This document shows, piece by piece, positions 25,741 through 37,056 of a stretch of 64,000 nucleotides of DNA; the stretch's first letter is position 1; every line of letters starts with the position of its first letter. The notes below the pieces were generated by a model, which made no database searches, was not told the origin of the DNA, and saw nothing but the letters and a program-made list of their open reading frames with translations. Source of the DNA: an uncultured Paracoccaceae bacterium (GTDB taxonomy: Bacteria; Pseudomonadota; Alphaproteobacteria; Rhodobacterales; Rhodobacteraceae); assembly GCA_947489325.1 (NCBI GenBank), contig CANLDA010000004.1, forward strand, positions 62,001-126,000, given 5' to 3'. Both the position numbers and the translations under genes were made by a program.

Positions 25741-27966
25741 ATGCCCGATCTGTTGATTGAACTGTTTTCCGAAGAAATTCCCGCTCGCATGCAGGTGCGC
25801 GCGGCGGATGATTTGAAAAAACGTGTAACGGACGGTCTGGTAGAGGCCGGGCTGACCTATGCCCATGCGCAATCCATGTCGACGCCACGTCGCCTGACGT
25901 TGGCCATCGAAGGCTTGCTAGCCCACAGCCCAACAGTACGCGAAGAACGCAAGGGGCCAAAGGTCGGCGCACCTGATAAAGCGATCGAAGGTTTTCTGCG
26001 GGGCGCAGGCCTGACGCGCGATCAGTTGGAAGAACGCGACACACCCAAAGGCGCGGTCTATTTTGCAGTGATTGAAAAGGCAGGACGCCCTGCGACGGAT
26101 ATCATTTCAGAAGTGCTTGAGACAACGATCCGTAATTTCCCATGGCCCAAATCCATGCGCTGGGGTGCTGGTAACTTGCGCTGGGTGCGTCCGCTGCATT
26201 CTATTCTTTGTTTGCTGAGCGATGAGGCGGGGCAAACAGTTATACCGATGGATGTCGATGGGATCACATCGACAGACACGACCGAAGGCCACCGGTTCAT
26301 GGGAACTGGGCGTTTTGCTGTCACAGGGTTTGAAGATTACGCTGCCAAGTTAAAGCGCGATCACGTGATCCTTGATCCCATCGAACGTGCCGATATGATT
26401 TGGGCAGATGCGCAGAACCTTGCGTTTGCGCAGGGTCTTGAATTGGTCGAAGATCGCGGATTGCTGGCCGAAGTCGCCGGATTGGTAGAATGGCCTGTTG
26501 CTCTGATGGGGGATATTGCCGAAGACTTTTTGAATCTGCCTCCTGAGGTGTTGCAAACCTCTATGAAAGAGCATCAGAAGTTCTTTTCAGTGAAAAACCC
26601 GAAAACGGGACGGATTGAAAAATTCATCACCGTGGCCAATCGTGAAACTGCAGACAATGGTGTGACCATTTTGGCAGGCAATCAAAAGGTTCTGTTTGCG
26701 CGTTTGTCCGATGCCAAATTCTTTTGGGAAAATGATATTCGTGTGGCCGAAACAGGTGGTCAGGCGTGGCTTGATAGCCTGAATAATGTGACGTTCCATA
26801 ATAAACTGGGCAGTCAGGGTGAACGTATTGACCGGATTGTCGCGCTGGCGCGTGATTTATCTGCGATAACTGGCTCTGATGCTGATCTTTGCGAAAAAGC
26901 CGCGCGTTGGGCCAAGTCGGATTTGAGTTCGGAAATGGTTTATGAGTTTCCCGAACTGCAGGGGTTGATGGGGCGGTATTATGCGGCACCTGCCGGGTTT
27001 CCGGCGGAGGTTGCGGATGCGGCACAAGATCATTACAGCCCACTTGGCCCATCAGATGACGTGCCAACGGCTCCGGTGTCTGTTGCGGTGGCTTTGGCGG
27101 ATAAACTGGACACGTTGACCGGTTTTTGGGCGATTGACGAAAAGCCAACAGGATCCAAGGACCCCTTTGCATTGCGTCGTGCTGCGTTGGGTGTGATCCG
27201 TTTGGTGTTGGAGAACAATTTGCGGATGCCGCTAGATCGTCAGTTTGATGCCCAGTTGCTGCGTCATGAAGCTGCGCAAAATGGAAATGATTCCGTTTCG
27301 ACTGCACTGTTGCAAGATCTGGAGAATGAAATTGCAGATCACGGCGTGTTTGGAGCGGCCATTCGTACAGTTCTGGATGCATTTGATGGGGATCTACCCG
27401 AGCATATGGAAGAGCTTAAGAACCGCTTGCCTGATACATCGCGCGATTTGCTGAGCTTTTTTCACGACCGTCTGAAAGTGTTTTTGCGGGACCAAGGGGT
27501 GCGCCACGATGTGATTGACGCCTGTATCGCGATGGATGGAAGTGATGATCTGACATTGCTTGTGAAGCGTGCGCGTGCGCTACAGGAGTTCATGTCGTCT
27601 GAGGACGGTGAAAATCTACTGCAAGGGTTCAAACGCGCCAACAACATTCTGGCGCAAGCAGAAGAGCAGGACGGCGTGGAATATTCCTTTGGGGCTGATC
27701 CTAAGTATGCTGAAAATGATGCAGAACGTGCATTGTTTGCGGTGATTGAAGCGCAGGCACCAGTCATTGAAGCGGCCGTTGAGGTCGAAGATTTCGGAGC
27801 CGCAATGGCGGGTATGGCCGAGATGCGCGCGCCAGTGGATGCGTTTTTTGAGGCAGTGCAGGTGAATACAGACAATCAAGTTGTGCGTCGCAATCGCCTG
27901 AACTTGTTGTCTGCCATTCGCAAGATTTGCGCAGGCGTGGCAGACTTCACTTTGATTGAAGGCTAA
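25741..27966 (+). CDS. glyS: Glycyl-tRNA synthetase beta subunit
   Basis: The 741-residue partner of GlyQ contributes tRNA binding. The N-terminal start PDLLIELFSEEIPARM, the segment FPKSMRW-like NFPWPKSMRWGAGNLRWVRPLHSI, the HD-like catalytic-remnant domain (LNNVTFHNKLGSQGERIDRI, AADAAQDHYSP-like ADAAQDHYSPLG), DPFALRRAALGVIR and a C-terminal anticodon-binding helical domain are all typical. It starts one base after the previous stop. It is slightly longer than the enterobacterial protein. A hairpin repeat begins five bases after its stop codon. Confidence 0.96.
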   Translation: MPDLLIELFSEEIPARMQVRAADDLKKRVTDGLVEAGLTYAHAQSMSTPRRLTLAIEGLLAHSPTVREERKGPKVGAPDKAIEGFLRGAGLTRDQLEERDTPKGAVYFAVIEKAGRPATDIISEVLETTIRNFPWPKSMRWGAGNLRWVRPLHSILCLLSDEAGQTVIPMDVDGITSTDTTEGHRFMGTGRFAVTGFEDYAAKLKRDHVILDPIERADMIWADAQNLAFAQGLELVEDRGLLAEVAGLVEWPVALMGDIAEDFLNLPPEVLQTSMKEHQKFFSVKNPKTGRIEKFITVANRETADNGVTILAGNQKVLFARLSDAKFFWENDIRVAETGGQAWLDSLNNVTFHNKLGSQGERIDRIVALARDLSAITGSDADLCEKAARWAKSDLSSEMVYEFPELQGLMGRYYAAPAGFPAEVADAAQDHYSPLGPSDDVPTAPVSVAVALADKLDTLTGFWAIDEKPTGSKDPFALRRAALGVIRLVLENNLRMPLDRQFDAQLLRHEAAQNGNDSVSTALLQDLENEIADHGVFGAAIRTVLDAFDGDLPEHMEELKNRLPDTSRDLLSFFHDRLKVFLRDQGVRHDVIDACIAMDGSDDLTLLVKRARALQEFMSSEDGENLLQGFKRANNILAQAEEQDGVEYSFGADPKYAENDAERALFAVIEAQAPVIEAAVEVEDFGAAMAGMAEMRAPVDAFFEAVQVNTDNQVVRRNRLNLLSAIRKICAGVADFTLIEG

Positions 27967-27971
27967 AGGTT

Positions 27972-28034
27972 GCTCATCCGTCCCTTAAGGTCCGTCTTCG
28001 CTGAGTGAAAAACGACCGTAAGGGAGTGATGAGC
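27972..28034. repeat. Dispersed hairpin repeat, imperfect copy after glyS
   Basis: The left arm 27972–28002 matches the left arm of the copy at 22279 at about 27 of 31 positions (GCTCATC…TCTTCGCT). The right arm (about 28011–28034, ending in TAAGGGAGTGATGAGC) pairs with it imperfectly: seven pairs, two mismatches, seven pairs at the base, then a degenerate upper stem. It begins five bases after the glyS stop and a T5 run lies a few bases beyond the right arm. Confidence 0.8.
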
Positions 28035-28114
28035 GTTTGACTTTTTGACGTAAGCTTTTACTTGCCAGATCAAGATCTCTGCGTATGCTGCATGCACGAA
28101 GGAGTGTCGCCGCA

Positions 28115-30655
28115 GTGCAGCAAAATGACCCAAATATCACCCTGATCACACCGGATGCCCCAATGGCTGCCACAACACATGGTGGCCGGGCCAAATGTTT
28201 GCAGCGCCTTGCGCGGTTGGACCTTCCTGTTCCGCAAACCGTGGCACTGTCTTTTCAGGCCGTTCATGACATTGCTGCGGGCGATATGCCCGATATTGCG
28301 GCGCTCAGCGAAGCCTTTGACCATGATGGTCTTTTGTGTGTGCGTCCCAGTTCTGAAGATCCCGATTGGGGGGGGCCTGGCGCTGTCTTGAACATTGGTA
28401 TGAATGATGGTGTTCATAAAGCTTTGTCTGAAACGCACGGGGCAGAGGCCGCAACCGCTTTGTACCTAAGGTTTATTCAGGCCTATTCCATACATGTCGC
28501 GCGACTTGATCCTGACATGTTTGATGACATTGATCTGAGTAGCGCAAATGCTTTGCAAGATGCGTTGGACGCATATGAAGATGAAGCCGAAGAACCCTTT
28601 CCGCAAGATCGCAATCTCCAACTCGCTGGCGTGTTACGGTCCATGGCCCGTGCTTGGGAAGGCACCTCCGCGCGTCTTTTGCGTCAGGCCAAAGGCGCAC
28701 CCGCAGATGCCGGGCTTGGGCTTGTTGTACAGGCGATGATTCTTGGCTTGGGGCAGAGAGAATGTGGCTCTGGTGTTTTGCAACTTGTAAGCTCTGAAAC
28801 CGGGTTGCCACAAATCACAGGCCGATATTTACAACAATCGCAAGGACGAGAAGCACTGGATGTAAAATCCGAAGCGTTGTTTCTGGAAAAAGACACACGC
28901 GGTGCGTCGCTGGAAGAACAGGCTCCAACGGCTTTTTCGCAAATCAAAGTGCACGCGGCCCTGATGCGTCAGAAACTGCGCGAAGAGATGCAGATCGAAT
29001 TCACCATTCAAGATGGCGAAGTTTACATTCTTGATGGGGTGCGGGTCCACCGCACTGCACAGGCCGCGGTGCGTATTGCGGTGTCTTTGGCCGAAGACGG
29101 TGTCATCCCCACACAAGAAGCCTTGATGCGGATTGATCCGCGTTCGCTGAATGAACTGTTGCACCGTCAGGTTGACCCTGATGCCGAACGGGACGTGATT
29201 GGCACGGGCATTGCCGCGAGTCCGGGCGCGGCCACGGGGCGAATTGTCTTTTCTGCGGCAGCGGCACAAGCAAGTGCCGCCCGCAACGAAAACTGTATTC
29301 TGGTGCGTCGCGAAACCAGTCCCGAAGATATTCGCGGTATGCATGCCGCTGCGGGTGTTCTGACAGAGCGCGGCGGCATTACCAGCCACGCGGCGGTGAT
29401 TGGTCGTGGGCTTGGTCTACCTTGCGTTGTTGGGGCGTCATCAATTCGGTTCCAGACACGCAAGAAAATGTTGACTTGTCCGGATGGTCGGGTCTTTCGC
29501 GAAGGGGATATTGTTACGGTCGACGGCAGTCATGGCGAGATTCTGGCAGGCCAACCAAAGATGCATGAGGCAACCCTTGACGATGCATTCCAGAAATTGA
29601 TGTCTTGGGCTGATGCGGAGCGCGATATTGGGGTGCGCGCCAATGCGGATACACCAACTGATGCGCAAACCGCGCGGAATTTCAACGCACAGGGCATTGG
29701 GTTGTGCCGCACGGAACATATGTTCTTTGAGGCCGATCGTCTGACGGTGATGCGTGAGATGATCTTTGCGGATCACAGTGACGACCGAAGGGCTGCCCTG
29801 GAACGCTTGTTGCCGATGCAGCGGGATGACTTCACAGAATTGTTCCGGATCATGCAGGGGCAACCTGTGTGCATTCGACTGTTTGATCCACCATTGCATG
29901 AATTTCTGCCCACGGATCGCACCGGATTGCGGGATTTGGCCGAGGCGTTGAACCTGCCTTTGTCTACTGTGACTCGCCGCGTGGAAGCACTTGGAGAATA
30001 TAACCCAATGCTGGGTATGCGCGGTGTGCGTCTTGGTGTGACGGTTCCTGAAATTTATGAAATGCAAGCGCGAGCGATTTTCGAGGCCACGCTTGATGCC
30101 AGCGCAGACGGCGAGGCCGTTGTGCCCGAAGTGATGATCCCACTGGTATCGGCAAAGCGAGAGGTCGAATTGGTCAAAACCCGCATTGACGGTGTTGCTG
30201 CTGCCGTGCGGACCGAACGGGGCGAAGATTTCACCTATCGTCTGGGAGTCATGGTGGAAACGCCGCGCGCAGCCTTGCGCGCAGAGGATATCGCACCGCA
30301 TTGTGAGTTTTTCAGCTTTGGCACTAATGACTTGACCCAGATGACCTATGGTTTGTCACGTGATGATGCGGGTCGCTTCATGTCAGAATATGTGCGCCTT
30401 GGGGTTTATCCTGAGGATCCATTTCACACGCTGGACGCCGAAGGTGTAGGGGAACTTTTGCGCATTGGGGCCGAGAGAGGGCGTGCGGCACAACCCGAAC
30501 TGACATTATCTGTCTGCGGCGAACATGGCGGTAGCCCCGAATCAATCGCCTTTTGCCGCCAGGTAGGGATTGACTATGTTTCCTGCTCGCCTTTCCGGGT
30601 GCCTGTTGCGCGGCTCGCCGCTGCCCAACTCGCGATTGAGGACAAGACCGGGTAG
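28115..30655 (+). CDS. Pyruvate phosphate dikinase-like PEP-utilising enzyme
   Basis: The 846-residue protein has the three-part PPDK layout: an N-terminal ATP-grasp-like region, a central phosphohistidine domain with ERGGITSHAAVIGRG (His near 425), and a C-terminal PEP/pyruvate barrel with GIGLCRTEHMFF, RLFDPPLHEFLP, GTNDLTQMTYG and the catalytic Cys in SVCGEHGG near 800. The N-terminal region departs from canonical PPDK, for example RPSSEDPDWGGPG where RSGARASMPGMMD is usual, so ATP use is uncertain. I prefer GTG 28115, which has GAAGGAG ten bases upstream; ATG 28085 is the alternative. It follows glyS in the usual Rhodobacterales order. Confidence 0.8.
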   Translation: MQQNDPNITLITPDAPMAATTHGGRAKCLQRLARLDLPVPQTVALSFQAVHDIAAGDMPDIAALSEAFDHDGLLCVRPSSEDPDWGGPGAVLNIGMNDGVHKALSETHGAEAATALYLRFIQAYSIHVARLDPDMFDDIDLSSANALQDALDAYEDEAEEPFPQDRNLQLAGVLRSMARAWEGTSARLLRQAKGAPADAGLGLVVQAMILGLGQRECGSGVLQLVSSETGLPQITGRYLQQSQGREALDVKSEALFLEKDTRGASLEEQAPTAFSQIKVHAALMRQKLREEMQIEFTIQDGEVYILDGVRVHRTAQAAVRIAVSLAEDGVIPTQEALMRIDPRSLNELLHRQVDPDAERDVIGTGIAASPGAATGRIVFSAAAAQASAARNENCILVRRETSPEDIRGMHAAAGVLTERGGITSHAAVIGRGLGLPCVVGASSIRFQTRKKMLTCPDGRVFREGDIVTVDGSHGEILAGQPKMHEATLDDAFQKLMSWADAERDIGVRANADTPTDAQTARNFNAQGIGLCRTEHMFFEADRLTVMREMIFADHSDDRRAALERLLPMQRDDFTELFRIMQGQPVCIRLFDPPLHEFLPTDRTGLRDLAEALNLPLSTVTRRVEALGEYNPMLGMRGVRLGVTVPEIYEMQARAIFEATLDASADGEAVVPEVMIPLVSAKREVELVKTRIDGVAAAVRTERGEDFTYRLGVMVETPRAALRAEDIAPHCEFFSFGTNDLTQMTYGLSRDDAGRFMSEYVRLGVYPEDPFHTLDAEGVGELLRIGAERGRAAQPELTLSVCGEHGGSPESIAFCRQVGIDYVSCSPFRVPVARLAAAQLAIEDKTG

Positions 30656-30807
30656 GGATTGCATTTTTTGCCACTGCATCTTGATGTTATGTTGCATAAC
30701 TGCAACGTGACTTTCACCTCTGTAGACGGATTGCCCTAAATTCGTTATATGCCGCCAATGCTCGGACGGGGGGACTGTCCGGCGCAACTGTGCGTGAGGG
30801 CAATAAA

Positions 30808-31443
30808 ATGCGTGTCTTGACTATCTTTCTGGCAGGGTTGAGCCTGCTTGTAAGTGCTGCTGTGGCCGATGTTCCGGTTCATCCACTTGGAAAAATTCTT
30901 GAGCGTGAAAAGCGTGGCTTGGCTGTGATGTCAGGCGACAAACTTCGCAGCCTTCTGACCGCACGTCCGGTGACTTCTTCGGAGCCCGTGCAATATAGCC
31001 GCAGTTGGATTGACGCAAAACCTGCCGTCAAAGGAAATGAGCAATGGGCCTGTCTGGCTGAGGCGCTCTATTTTGAAGCGCGCGGCGAAAGCGTAAAAGG
31101 CCAATTCGCAGTGGCCGAAGTCATTCTAAACCGTGTGGACAGCGCAAGCTATCCTGACACGGTGTGTGCGGTGATCCGTCAAGGTACAGGTCGTAAATAT
31201 CAGTGCCAGTTTACCTTTACCTGCGATGGTGTGGATGAGGTGGTTGCCGAGAAAGCCGCTTATGCACGGGGCGGTAAGATCGCAAAATTGATGGTAGATG
31301 GCGCGCCGCGCATTCTGACGCAAGGCGCCACACATTATCATACCAAAGCAGTGAACCCGTCATGGTCGCGCAAGATGCCACGCACTGCGACCATTGGTGT
31401 GCACCATTTCTATCGCCAGCCAACGCGTCTTTCCAGCAACTGA
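30808..31443 (+). CDS. SleB-like cell wall hydrolase
   Basis: The 211-residue exported protein has a signal peptide (MRVLTIFLAGLSLLVSAAVA) and, from about residue 80, a Hydrolase_2/SleB domain: WACLAEALYFEARGESVKGQFAVAEVILNRV with the likely catalytic Glu in FEARGE, then CQFTFTCDG and the late HYHTKAVNPSW. SleB-type lytic enzymes cut the glycan strand of peptidoglycan; in non-sporulating alphaproteobacteria they act in wall remodelling. ATG 30808 has TGAGGG seven bases upstream. It follows the PPDK-like gene by 150 bases and is followed by a strong hairpin. Confidence 0.88.
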   Translation: MRVLTIFLAGLSLLVSAAVADVPVHPLGKILEREKRGLAVMSGDKLRSLLTARPVTSSEPVQYSRSWIDAKPAVKGNEQWACLAEALYFEARGESVKGQFAVAEVILNRVDSASYPDTVCAVIRQGTGRKYQCQFTFTCDGVDEVVAEKAAYARGGKIAKLMVDGAPRILTQGATHYHTKAVNPSWSRKMPRTATIGVHHFYRQPTRLSSN

Positions 31444-31465
31444 CGCATTCCTGCTCTGGTTTGCC

Positions 31466-31495
31466 GTGCCGCGCCCTGCTAGGGAGACGCGGCAC
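31466..31495. other. Stem-loop between the SleB-like gene and folB
   Basis: GTGCCGCG (31466–31473) pairs with CGCGGCAC (31488–31495), and inside it CCCT pairs with AGGG around a three-base loop, with a three-base bulge. No T-run follows, so it is not a classical intrinsic terminator; it may be a 3' stabiliser or a processing site. Confidence 0.55.
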
Positions 31496-31532
31496 AGCTA
31501 TTTATGCGGTGATGTGAAAGGCCAAGAGCAGC

Positions 31533-32441
31533 ATGACGGATAAGATAACTCTTGCATTTGATGACCTGCAAGATCGATCCAAGGCGGATGGAAATGCGCA
31601 TCTGGATCGCATTTCCTTGCGCAATCATATCGTGGATGTGGAAATCGGCGCGTTTCAGCAAGAGCGTGACACGACACAGCGCATTTCCTTTGATGTGGTG
31701 GTCGAAGTTCGGCAGCTTGATCCTTCGCTTAAGGATGATGTGGATCGCATCTTGTCATATGATCGGATGACATGGGCGATTGAACATGAGTTGAATGCTG
31801 AGCGTCTGAATTTGTTGGAAACTCTGGCTGAACGTGTTGCGGATCGCATTTTGTTGGAACCACAGGCGCAACGCGTGTTTGTGCGTATCCAGAAACTGGA
31901 TCGCGGCAATGGCGAATTGGGCGTCGAAATCGTACGCGACCGCGCAGAGGCCGCCCGAATTGATCAACAAGAGGCGCCGCGCCCGATTGTGATGTTCTTG
32001 TCCAATACCGCATTTAGCAGTGGGCATCTTCAGGCTTGGATTGATCAATTGTGCGCCACTGAAGCGCCGATCTTACTATGTGTCGATATCCCTGATCTGA
32101 CACGCCCCTTGGCACAGACTTTGGTTAATCAGCGCAATATTGATCTATTGGCGATAGAACAATCGGCCTGGGTATTGGCGAGCTTGAACGACCGTTTTGA
32201 AGTCGTCGCGACGCGCACCGAATTAGACTGGGCGATGAAGAATGATCAGGTGTCTATCTGGGCCCCAGCCAAGATCGTTTTGGATGCGGTGGATGGTCCA
32301 CAAGGCAGTGATGGCGCAGAACTGGCGCTGTGGTTTGCACGCGAGACCAACGCAGTGAAGCTGATCTCGATCGGCAAAACGTTGCCTGAATGTGCGGATA
32401 TTGACGTTCTGAACCTGTCTGCGGATGTGCGGACCCTCTGA
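31533..32441 (+). CDS. folB: Dihydroneopterin aldolase FolB with a C-terminal extension
   Basis: The first 130 or so residues are a FolB domain: ISLRNHIVDVEIGAFQQERDTTQRISFDV with the conserved Glu, DRILSYDRM, NLLETLAERVADRILLEP, and the catalytic lysine in VRIQKLD. The reaction cleaves dihydroneopterin to hydroxymethyl-dihydropterin. Standard FolB is about 120 residues; here 302 residues are encoded, with an extra 170-residue domain (from about PIVMFLSNTAF) that I do not recognise as a HPPK. It stands immediately before folP and glmM on the same strand, so it forms a folate operon head. Confidence 0.88.
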   Translation: MTDKITLAFDDLQDRSKADGNAHLDRISLRNHIVDVEIGAFQQERDTTQRISFDVVVEVRQLDPSLKDDVDRILSYDRMTWAIEHELNAERLNLLETLAERVADRILLEPQAQRVFVRIQKLDRGNGELGVEIVRDRAEAARIDQQEAPRPIVMFLSNTAFSSGHLQAWIDQLCATEAPILLCVDIPDLTRPLAQTLVNQRNIDLLAIEQSAWVLASLNDRFEVVATRTELDWAMKNDQVSIWAPAKIVLDAVDGPQGSDGAELALWFARETNAVKLISIGKTLPECADIDVLNLSADVRTL

Positions 32442-32477
32442 AGCCTTGTAAAAGTAACTATAATCTCTCATTCACAT

Positions 32478-33500
32478 ATGATGACTGTTTATTATCGTGC
32501 CATCCCTCAAACCGATAACGCTCGTCCTGACGATGCCCTGAGCATTGCAGGTGGCTGGACATGGTTCAGCCATGCTGAACGTATCACGCGTGATGCCGGG
32601 ACAACGATTATTCCTGCCTCAGAGGTGCCGGCTGATGTACGGGATGCCATTGTTCGCCCGCGCGCGCGGATAGATCGATTGCGTATGGATCGCCCGCAAA
32701 TCATGGGCATCTTGAATGTCACCCCCGACAGCTTTTCGGATGGCGGGCAACACAACGGCCCGGCGCGCGCGTTGGCCCATGCCAAGCGCATGGTCGAGGA
32801 GGGGGCCGCGATTATTGATGTCGGTGGTGAATCAACGCGGCCCGGTGCCATGGAAATCCCTATAGAAGCAGAGATTGCACGGGTTGGACCTTCGGTGGCG
32901 GCCATTCGCAATATGCTTGATATTCCGGTCAGCATCGACACCCGCAAAGCTCCGGTGGCGCAGGTTGCGTTGGAAGCTGGGGCCGGACTTGTGAATGATG
33001 TGGCAGGATTTACCTTTGATCACAATCTCGCGCCGCTGTGTGTACGTGCCGACGTGCCCGTTTGCGTAATGCATGCGCAAGGTGATCCGGGCACCATGCA
33101 GGACAACCCGATCTATGAGAACGTACTGTTGGATGTGTATGATTTTCTGAACGCCCAGATTTCCATGCTGACAGGGTTGGGTATAGCCAAAGACAAAATC
33201 GTGGTTGATCCAGGGATTGGGTTTGGCAAAACGATCTCACATAACCTTGAATTACTTAACCGCATTAGCCTGTTTCACAGTTTAGGGTGCCCCATATTGC
33301 TGGGGGCATCTCGTAAAGGGTTCATTCGCGTAATTGGTAACGCACAGGACCCTCAAGGGCGGTCTTGTGGATCTGTCGCTGTAGCGCTGGAAGGCATTGC
33401 ACAAGGTGTGCAAATCGTGCGTGTACATGATGTTGGAGACACGCGGCAGGCCCTGAATCTTTGGCAGGCCGTGACAAAAGGAACTTGGCATGACGGATAG
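32478..33500 (+). CDS. folP: Dihydropteroate synthase
   Basis: The 340-residue TIM barrel condenses p-aminobenzoate with hydroxymethyl-dihydropterin diphosphate and is the sulfonamide target. It shows [30 protein letters not shown], the SIDTRKAPV segment, [18 protein letters not shown] and GASRKGFI. About 65 residues precede the core, a longer N-terminus than in E. coli. The start is ATG 32478 or the ATG directly after. Its end overlaps glmM by 11 bases, implying coupled translation. Confidence 0.96.
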   Translation: MMTVYYRAIPQTDNARPDDALSIAGGWTWFSHAERITRDAGTTIIPASEVPADVRDAIVRPRARIDRLRMDRPQIMGILNVTPDSFSDGGQHNGPARALAHAKRMVEEGAAIIDVGGESTRPGAMEIPIEAEIARVGPSVAAIRNMLDIPVSIDTRKAPVAQVALEAGAGLVNDVAGFTFDHNLAPLCVRADVPVCVMHAQGDPGTMQDNPIYENVLLDVYDFLNAQISMLTGLGIAKDKIVVDPGIGFGKTISHNLELLNRISLFHSLGCPILLGASRKGFIRVIGNAQDPQGRSCGSVAVALEGIAQGVQIVRVHDVGDTRQALNLWQAVTKGTWHDG

Positions 33501-34833
33501 GTTATTTGGCACGGATGGTGTGCGCGGTACGGCCAACAGTTATCCGATGACGCCAGAGGTCGCCTTGCGGATTGGAGCCGCCGTTGGTCGGCATTTTCGC
33601 AATGACGGCAAGAACGACCACCGCGTGGTGATTGGCAAAGATACACGCTTGTCGGGATATATGTTTGAAAATGCACTGACTGCGGGGCTTACGTCTTGTG
33701 GGATGAATGTGATCCTTTTGGGGCCTGTTCCCACGCCTGCGGTGGGCTTGCTAACGTCCTCAATGCGCGCTGATCTTGGTGTGATGATTTCAGCCAGCCA
33801 TAACCCGGCGATTGACAATGGGATCAAGTTTTTTGGCCCCGATGGGTTCAAGCTGTCCGATGAAGTCGAAAATAGGATCGAAGATATTTTTGCCAATGGG
33901 GCCTGCACGGTGCCTGCGGATAAGATTGGGCGGGCAACCCGGATCGAAGATGGGCGGTTTCGCTATGTGGAGCGGGTCAAGAACAGCTTTCCCGAGATTA
34001 AGCCGCTAAATGGTCTTAAGGTTGTGGTGGATTGTGCCAATGGTGCGGCGTATCGCGTGGCACCTGCTGCCTTGTGGGAATTAGGGGCCGAGGTAATACC
34101 GGTCGGGGTCGCTCCTAATGGCATCAACATCAATGAGGGATGCGGCAGCACAAATACTGAATTGGCTGCCCAAACCGTTGTCGCGCATGGTGCGGATGTG
34201 GGCATTGCGCTTGATGGTGATGCAGATCGTGTAATGATCATTGATGAAAAGGGCACTGTGGCTGATGGTGATCAGATCATGGGTTTGCTGGCCGCACGCT
34301 GGGCCGAAACCGGGCAGTTGCGCGGGGATGCGTTGGTGGCCACGGTTATGTCCAATCTTGGATTGGAGCGTTTCTTGCAGGAGCGCGGCTTGCGTCTGGA
34401 GCGCACTGCCGTTGGGGATCGTTATGTGGTCGAGGCAATGCGTCGTGGGGGATATAATCTTGGAGGTGAGCAATCCGGACATATCGTGATGACCGATTTT
34501 GCCACCACGGGCGATGGTCTGATGGCCGGATTGCAATTTCTAGCTGCGATGGTTTCTTCGGGCAAACCCGCAAGCGAGTTGACGCAAAGTTTTGAGCCGG
34601 TGCCACAGGTGTTGACCAATGTGAAATACTTGCCGGGCCAAACACCCTTGGCGGATGCCGGTGTGCAAGCCGCCATAGAGGATGGCGAGGCGCAATTGAA
34701 TGGCAAAGGGCGTCTGCTGATCCGTAGATCTGGTACAGAGCCGATTATTCGGGTGATGGCGGAATGCGAAGACGACGGGTTAATGCGTGCTGTTGTTGGT
34801 GGCATTGTCGCGGAAATTGAAGCAGCCGTTTAA
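33490..34833 (+). CDS. glmM: Phosphoglucosamine mutase
   Basis: The 447-residue alpha-D-phosphohexomutase converts glucosamine-6-phosphate to glucosamine-1-phosphate for peptidoglycan and LPS precursors. It shows the start [12 protein letters not shown], the phosphoserine motif [20 protein letters not shown], the metal loop [11 protein letters not shown], the sugar-specificity GGEQSGHI and the phosphate loop [12 protein letters not shown]. It overlaps folP. Its last four bases overlap the end of a convergent EamA gene. Confidence 0.97.
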   Translation: MTDRLFGTDGVRGTANSYPMTPEVALRIGAAVGRHFRNDGKNDHRVVIGKDTRLSGYMFENALTAGLTSCGMNVILLGPVPTPAVGLLTSSMRADLGVMISASHNPAIDNGIKFFGPDGFKLSDEVENRIEDIFANGACTVPADKIGRATRIEDGRFRYVERVKNSFPEIKPLNGLKVVVDCANGAAYRVAPAALWELGAEVIPVGVAPNGININEGCGSTNTELAAQTVVAHGADVGIALDGDADRVMIIDEKGTVADGDQIMGLLAARWAETGQLRGDALVATVMSNLGLERFLQERGLRLERTAVGDRYVVEAMRRGGYNLGGEQSGHIVMTDFATTGDGLMAGLQFLAAMVSSGKPASELTQSFEPVPQVLTNVKYLPGQTPLADAGVQAAIEDGEAQLNGKGRLLIRRSGTEPIIRVMAECEDDGLMRAVVGGIVAEIEAAV

Positions 34834-35747
34834 CGGCGCTCTCCGAAAAACAACCGTCGCAGCGCGCCGTATTGGCTAAGGGCGACCCCGCACATGATCA
34901 ACAGCAATGCCCAGATCAGGCTGCCGGGCAGGGGTTCGCTTAGGATCAATGCACCAAGGATCACGGACCATACCGGCACTTGATAATTCACAAGGCTCAT
35001 AAATACAGGACCTGCGCTGCGCACGACCGCGACGCGCAGCAAGTTGGCACCAGCCGTTGGAATAAGACCCAGCGCAGCCACAGTGATCAGGGTGTTTCTA
35101 TCTGGCAAAACGGGTGCGCCTTCAACAATCAGGGCCGTGGGAATGACGGCAATTGCACCGATCAAAAGCAAAACAGCCGACAACCCCACAGGATCGACCT
35201 TGGGTAAACGTCGCATCAATACCGAACTGATTGCATAACAGCTCGCTGCGCCGACACAGGCAAGACGGCCGGGTAGTTCCAGTTGCGCACCGGTGCTGTT
35301 AAAGGCCTGTCCGCCAATCAGGATTGTGACGCCGATAAAGCCGATCACAAAGCCCAAGGCTCGTCGCCATGTCATTTTCTCGCCGGGCACTAAAAAATGC
35401 GCGAGCGGCAGAACGATCAGCGCCACACTTGCCATTGAAACACCCGCAAAGCCGGACGTCACATATTGTTGCCCCCAACTGAGCAACATGAACGGTACGG
35501 CTGAGCTGAGAAACCCAATGATCCACAGCGTGCGGTGCTGATGAGACGTTAAGGGAGCGGCAAATAGCTGGCCCCCGCGCACTTGCCAGACCAATGTTGT
35601 CAGTAATGCCCCGAACCCAATCCGATAGGCCGCCAACCAAAAGGGCGTGACGCCGCGCAGAGCAATTTCGATCACCATAAATGTACCACCCCAAGTGAGG
35701 CCCAGAATGGCAACCATAAGCCAGCTTTTTCGGGTGATTTCGGGCAT
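34830..35747 (-). CDS. EamA-family (DMT superfamily) transporter
   Basis: The 305-residue protein has about ten hydrophobic segments in two EamA repeats. [16 protein letters not shown] is the usual start of the first repeat, and [20 protein letters not shown] matches the end of the second. I start at ATG 35747 (MPEITRK), since the upstream in-frame extension is charged and non-family-like. It is a likely metabolite exporter with unknown substrate. It lies downstream of ilvC on the same strand, but the terminator at 35842–35867 separates the transcripts. Confidence 0.87.
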   Translation of the reverse strand: MPEITRKSWLMVAILGLTWGGTFMVIEIALRGVTPFWLAAYRIGFGALLTTLVWQVRGGQLFAAPLTSHQHRTLWIIGFLSSAVPFMLLSWGQQYVTSGFAGVSMASVALIVLPLAHFLVPGEKMTWRRALGFVIGFIGVTILIGGQAFNSTGAQLELPGRLACVGAASCYAISSVLMRRLPKVDPVGLSAVLLLIGAIAVIPTALIVEGAPVLPDRNTLITVAALGLIPTAGANLLRVAVVRSAGPVFMSLVNYQVPVWSVILGALILSEPLPGSLIWALLLIMCGVALSQYGALRRLFFGERR

Positions 35748-35836
35748 GGAGACCTTTCTGACCGGGGACACTGCACAAAACCTGTAAATGATGCGCCAGG
35801 TCAAGGTGGTTGAGGGGTTACGCCACGTAGAAAGCA

Positions 35837-35867
35837 AAGAAAAAGGCGCTCTGTGCAGAGCGCCTTT
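35837..35867 (-). terminator. Terminator of ilvC
   Basis: Read on the minus strand, an 11-bp perfect stem AAAGGCGCTCT/AGAGCGCCTTT (35842–35852 with 35857–35867) with a four-base loop is followed by TTTTTC. It lies 26 bases beyond the ilvC stop. Confidence 0.92.
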
Positions 35868-35893
35868 GACGTGTAGTCTTGATCTTAATGAGA

Positions 35894-36958
<1,065 letters not shown>

Positions 36959-37056
36959 TCATAGGCGGATTTTGGGTGAGGGCGAGCGCATTTGTCATGG
37001 AATTATGTAAATTTTTGCAATACACATTCGCCCAGATTGATATTATTGGTGAAATC

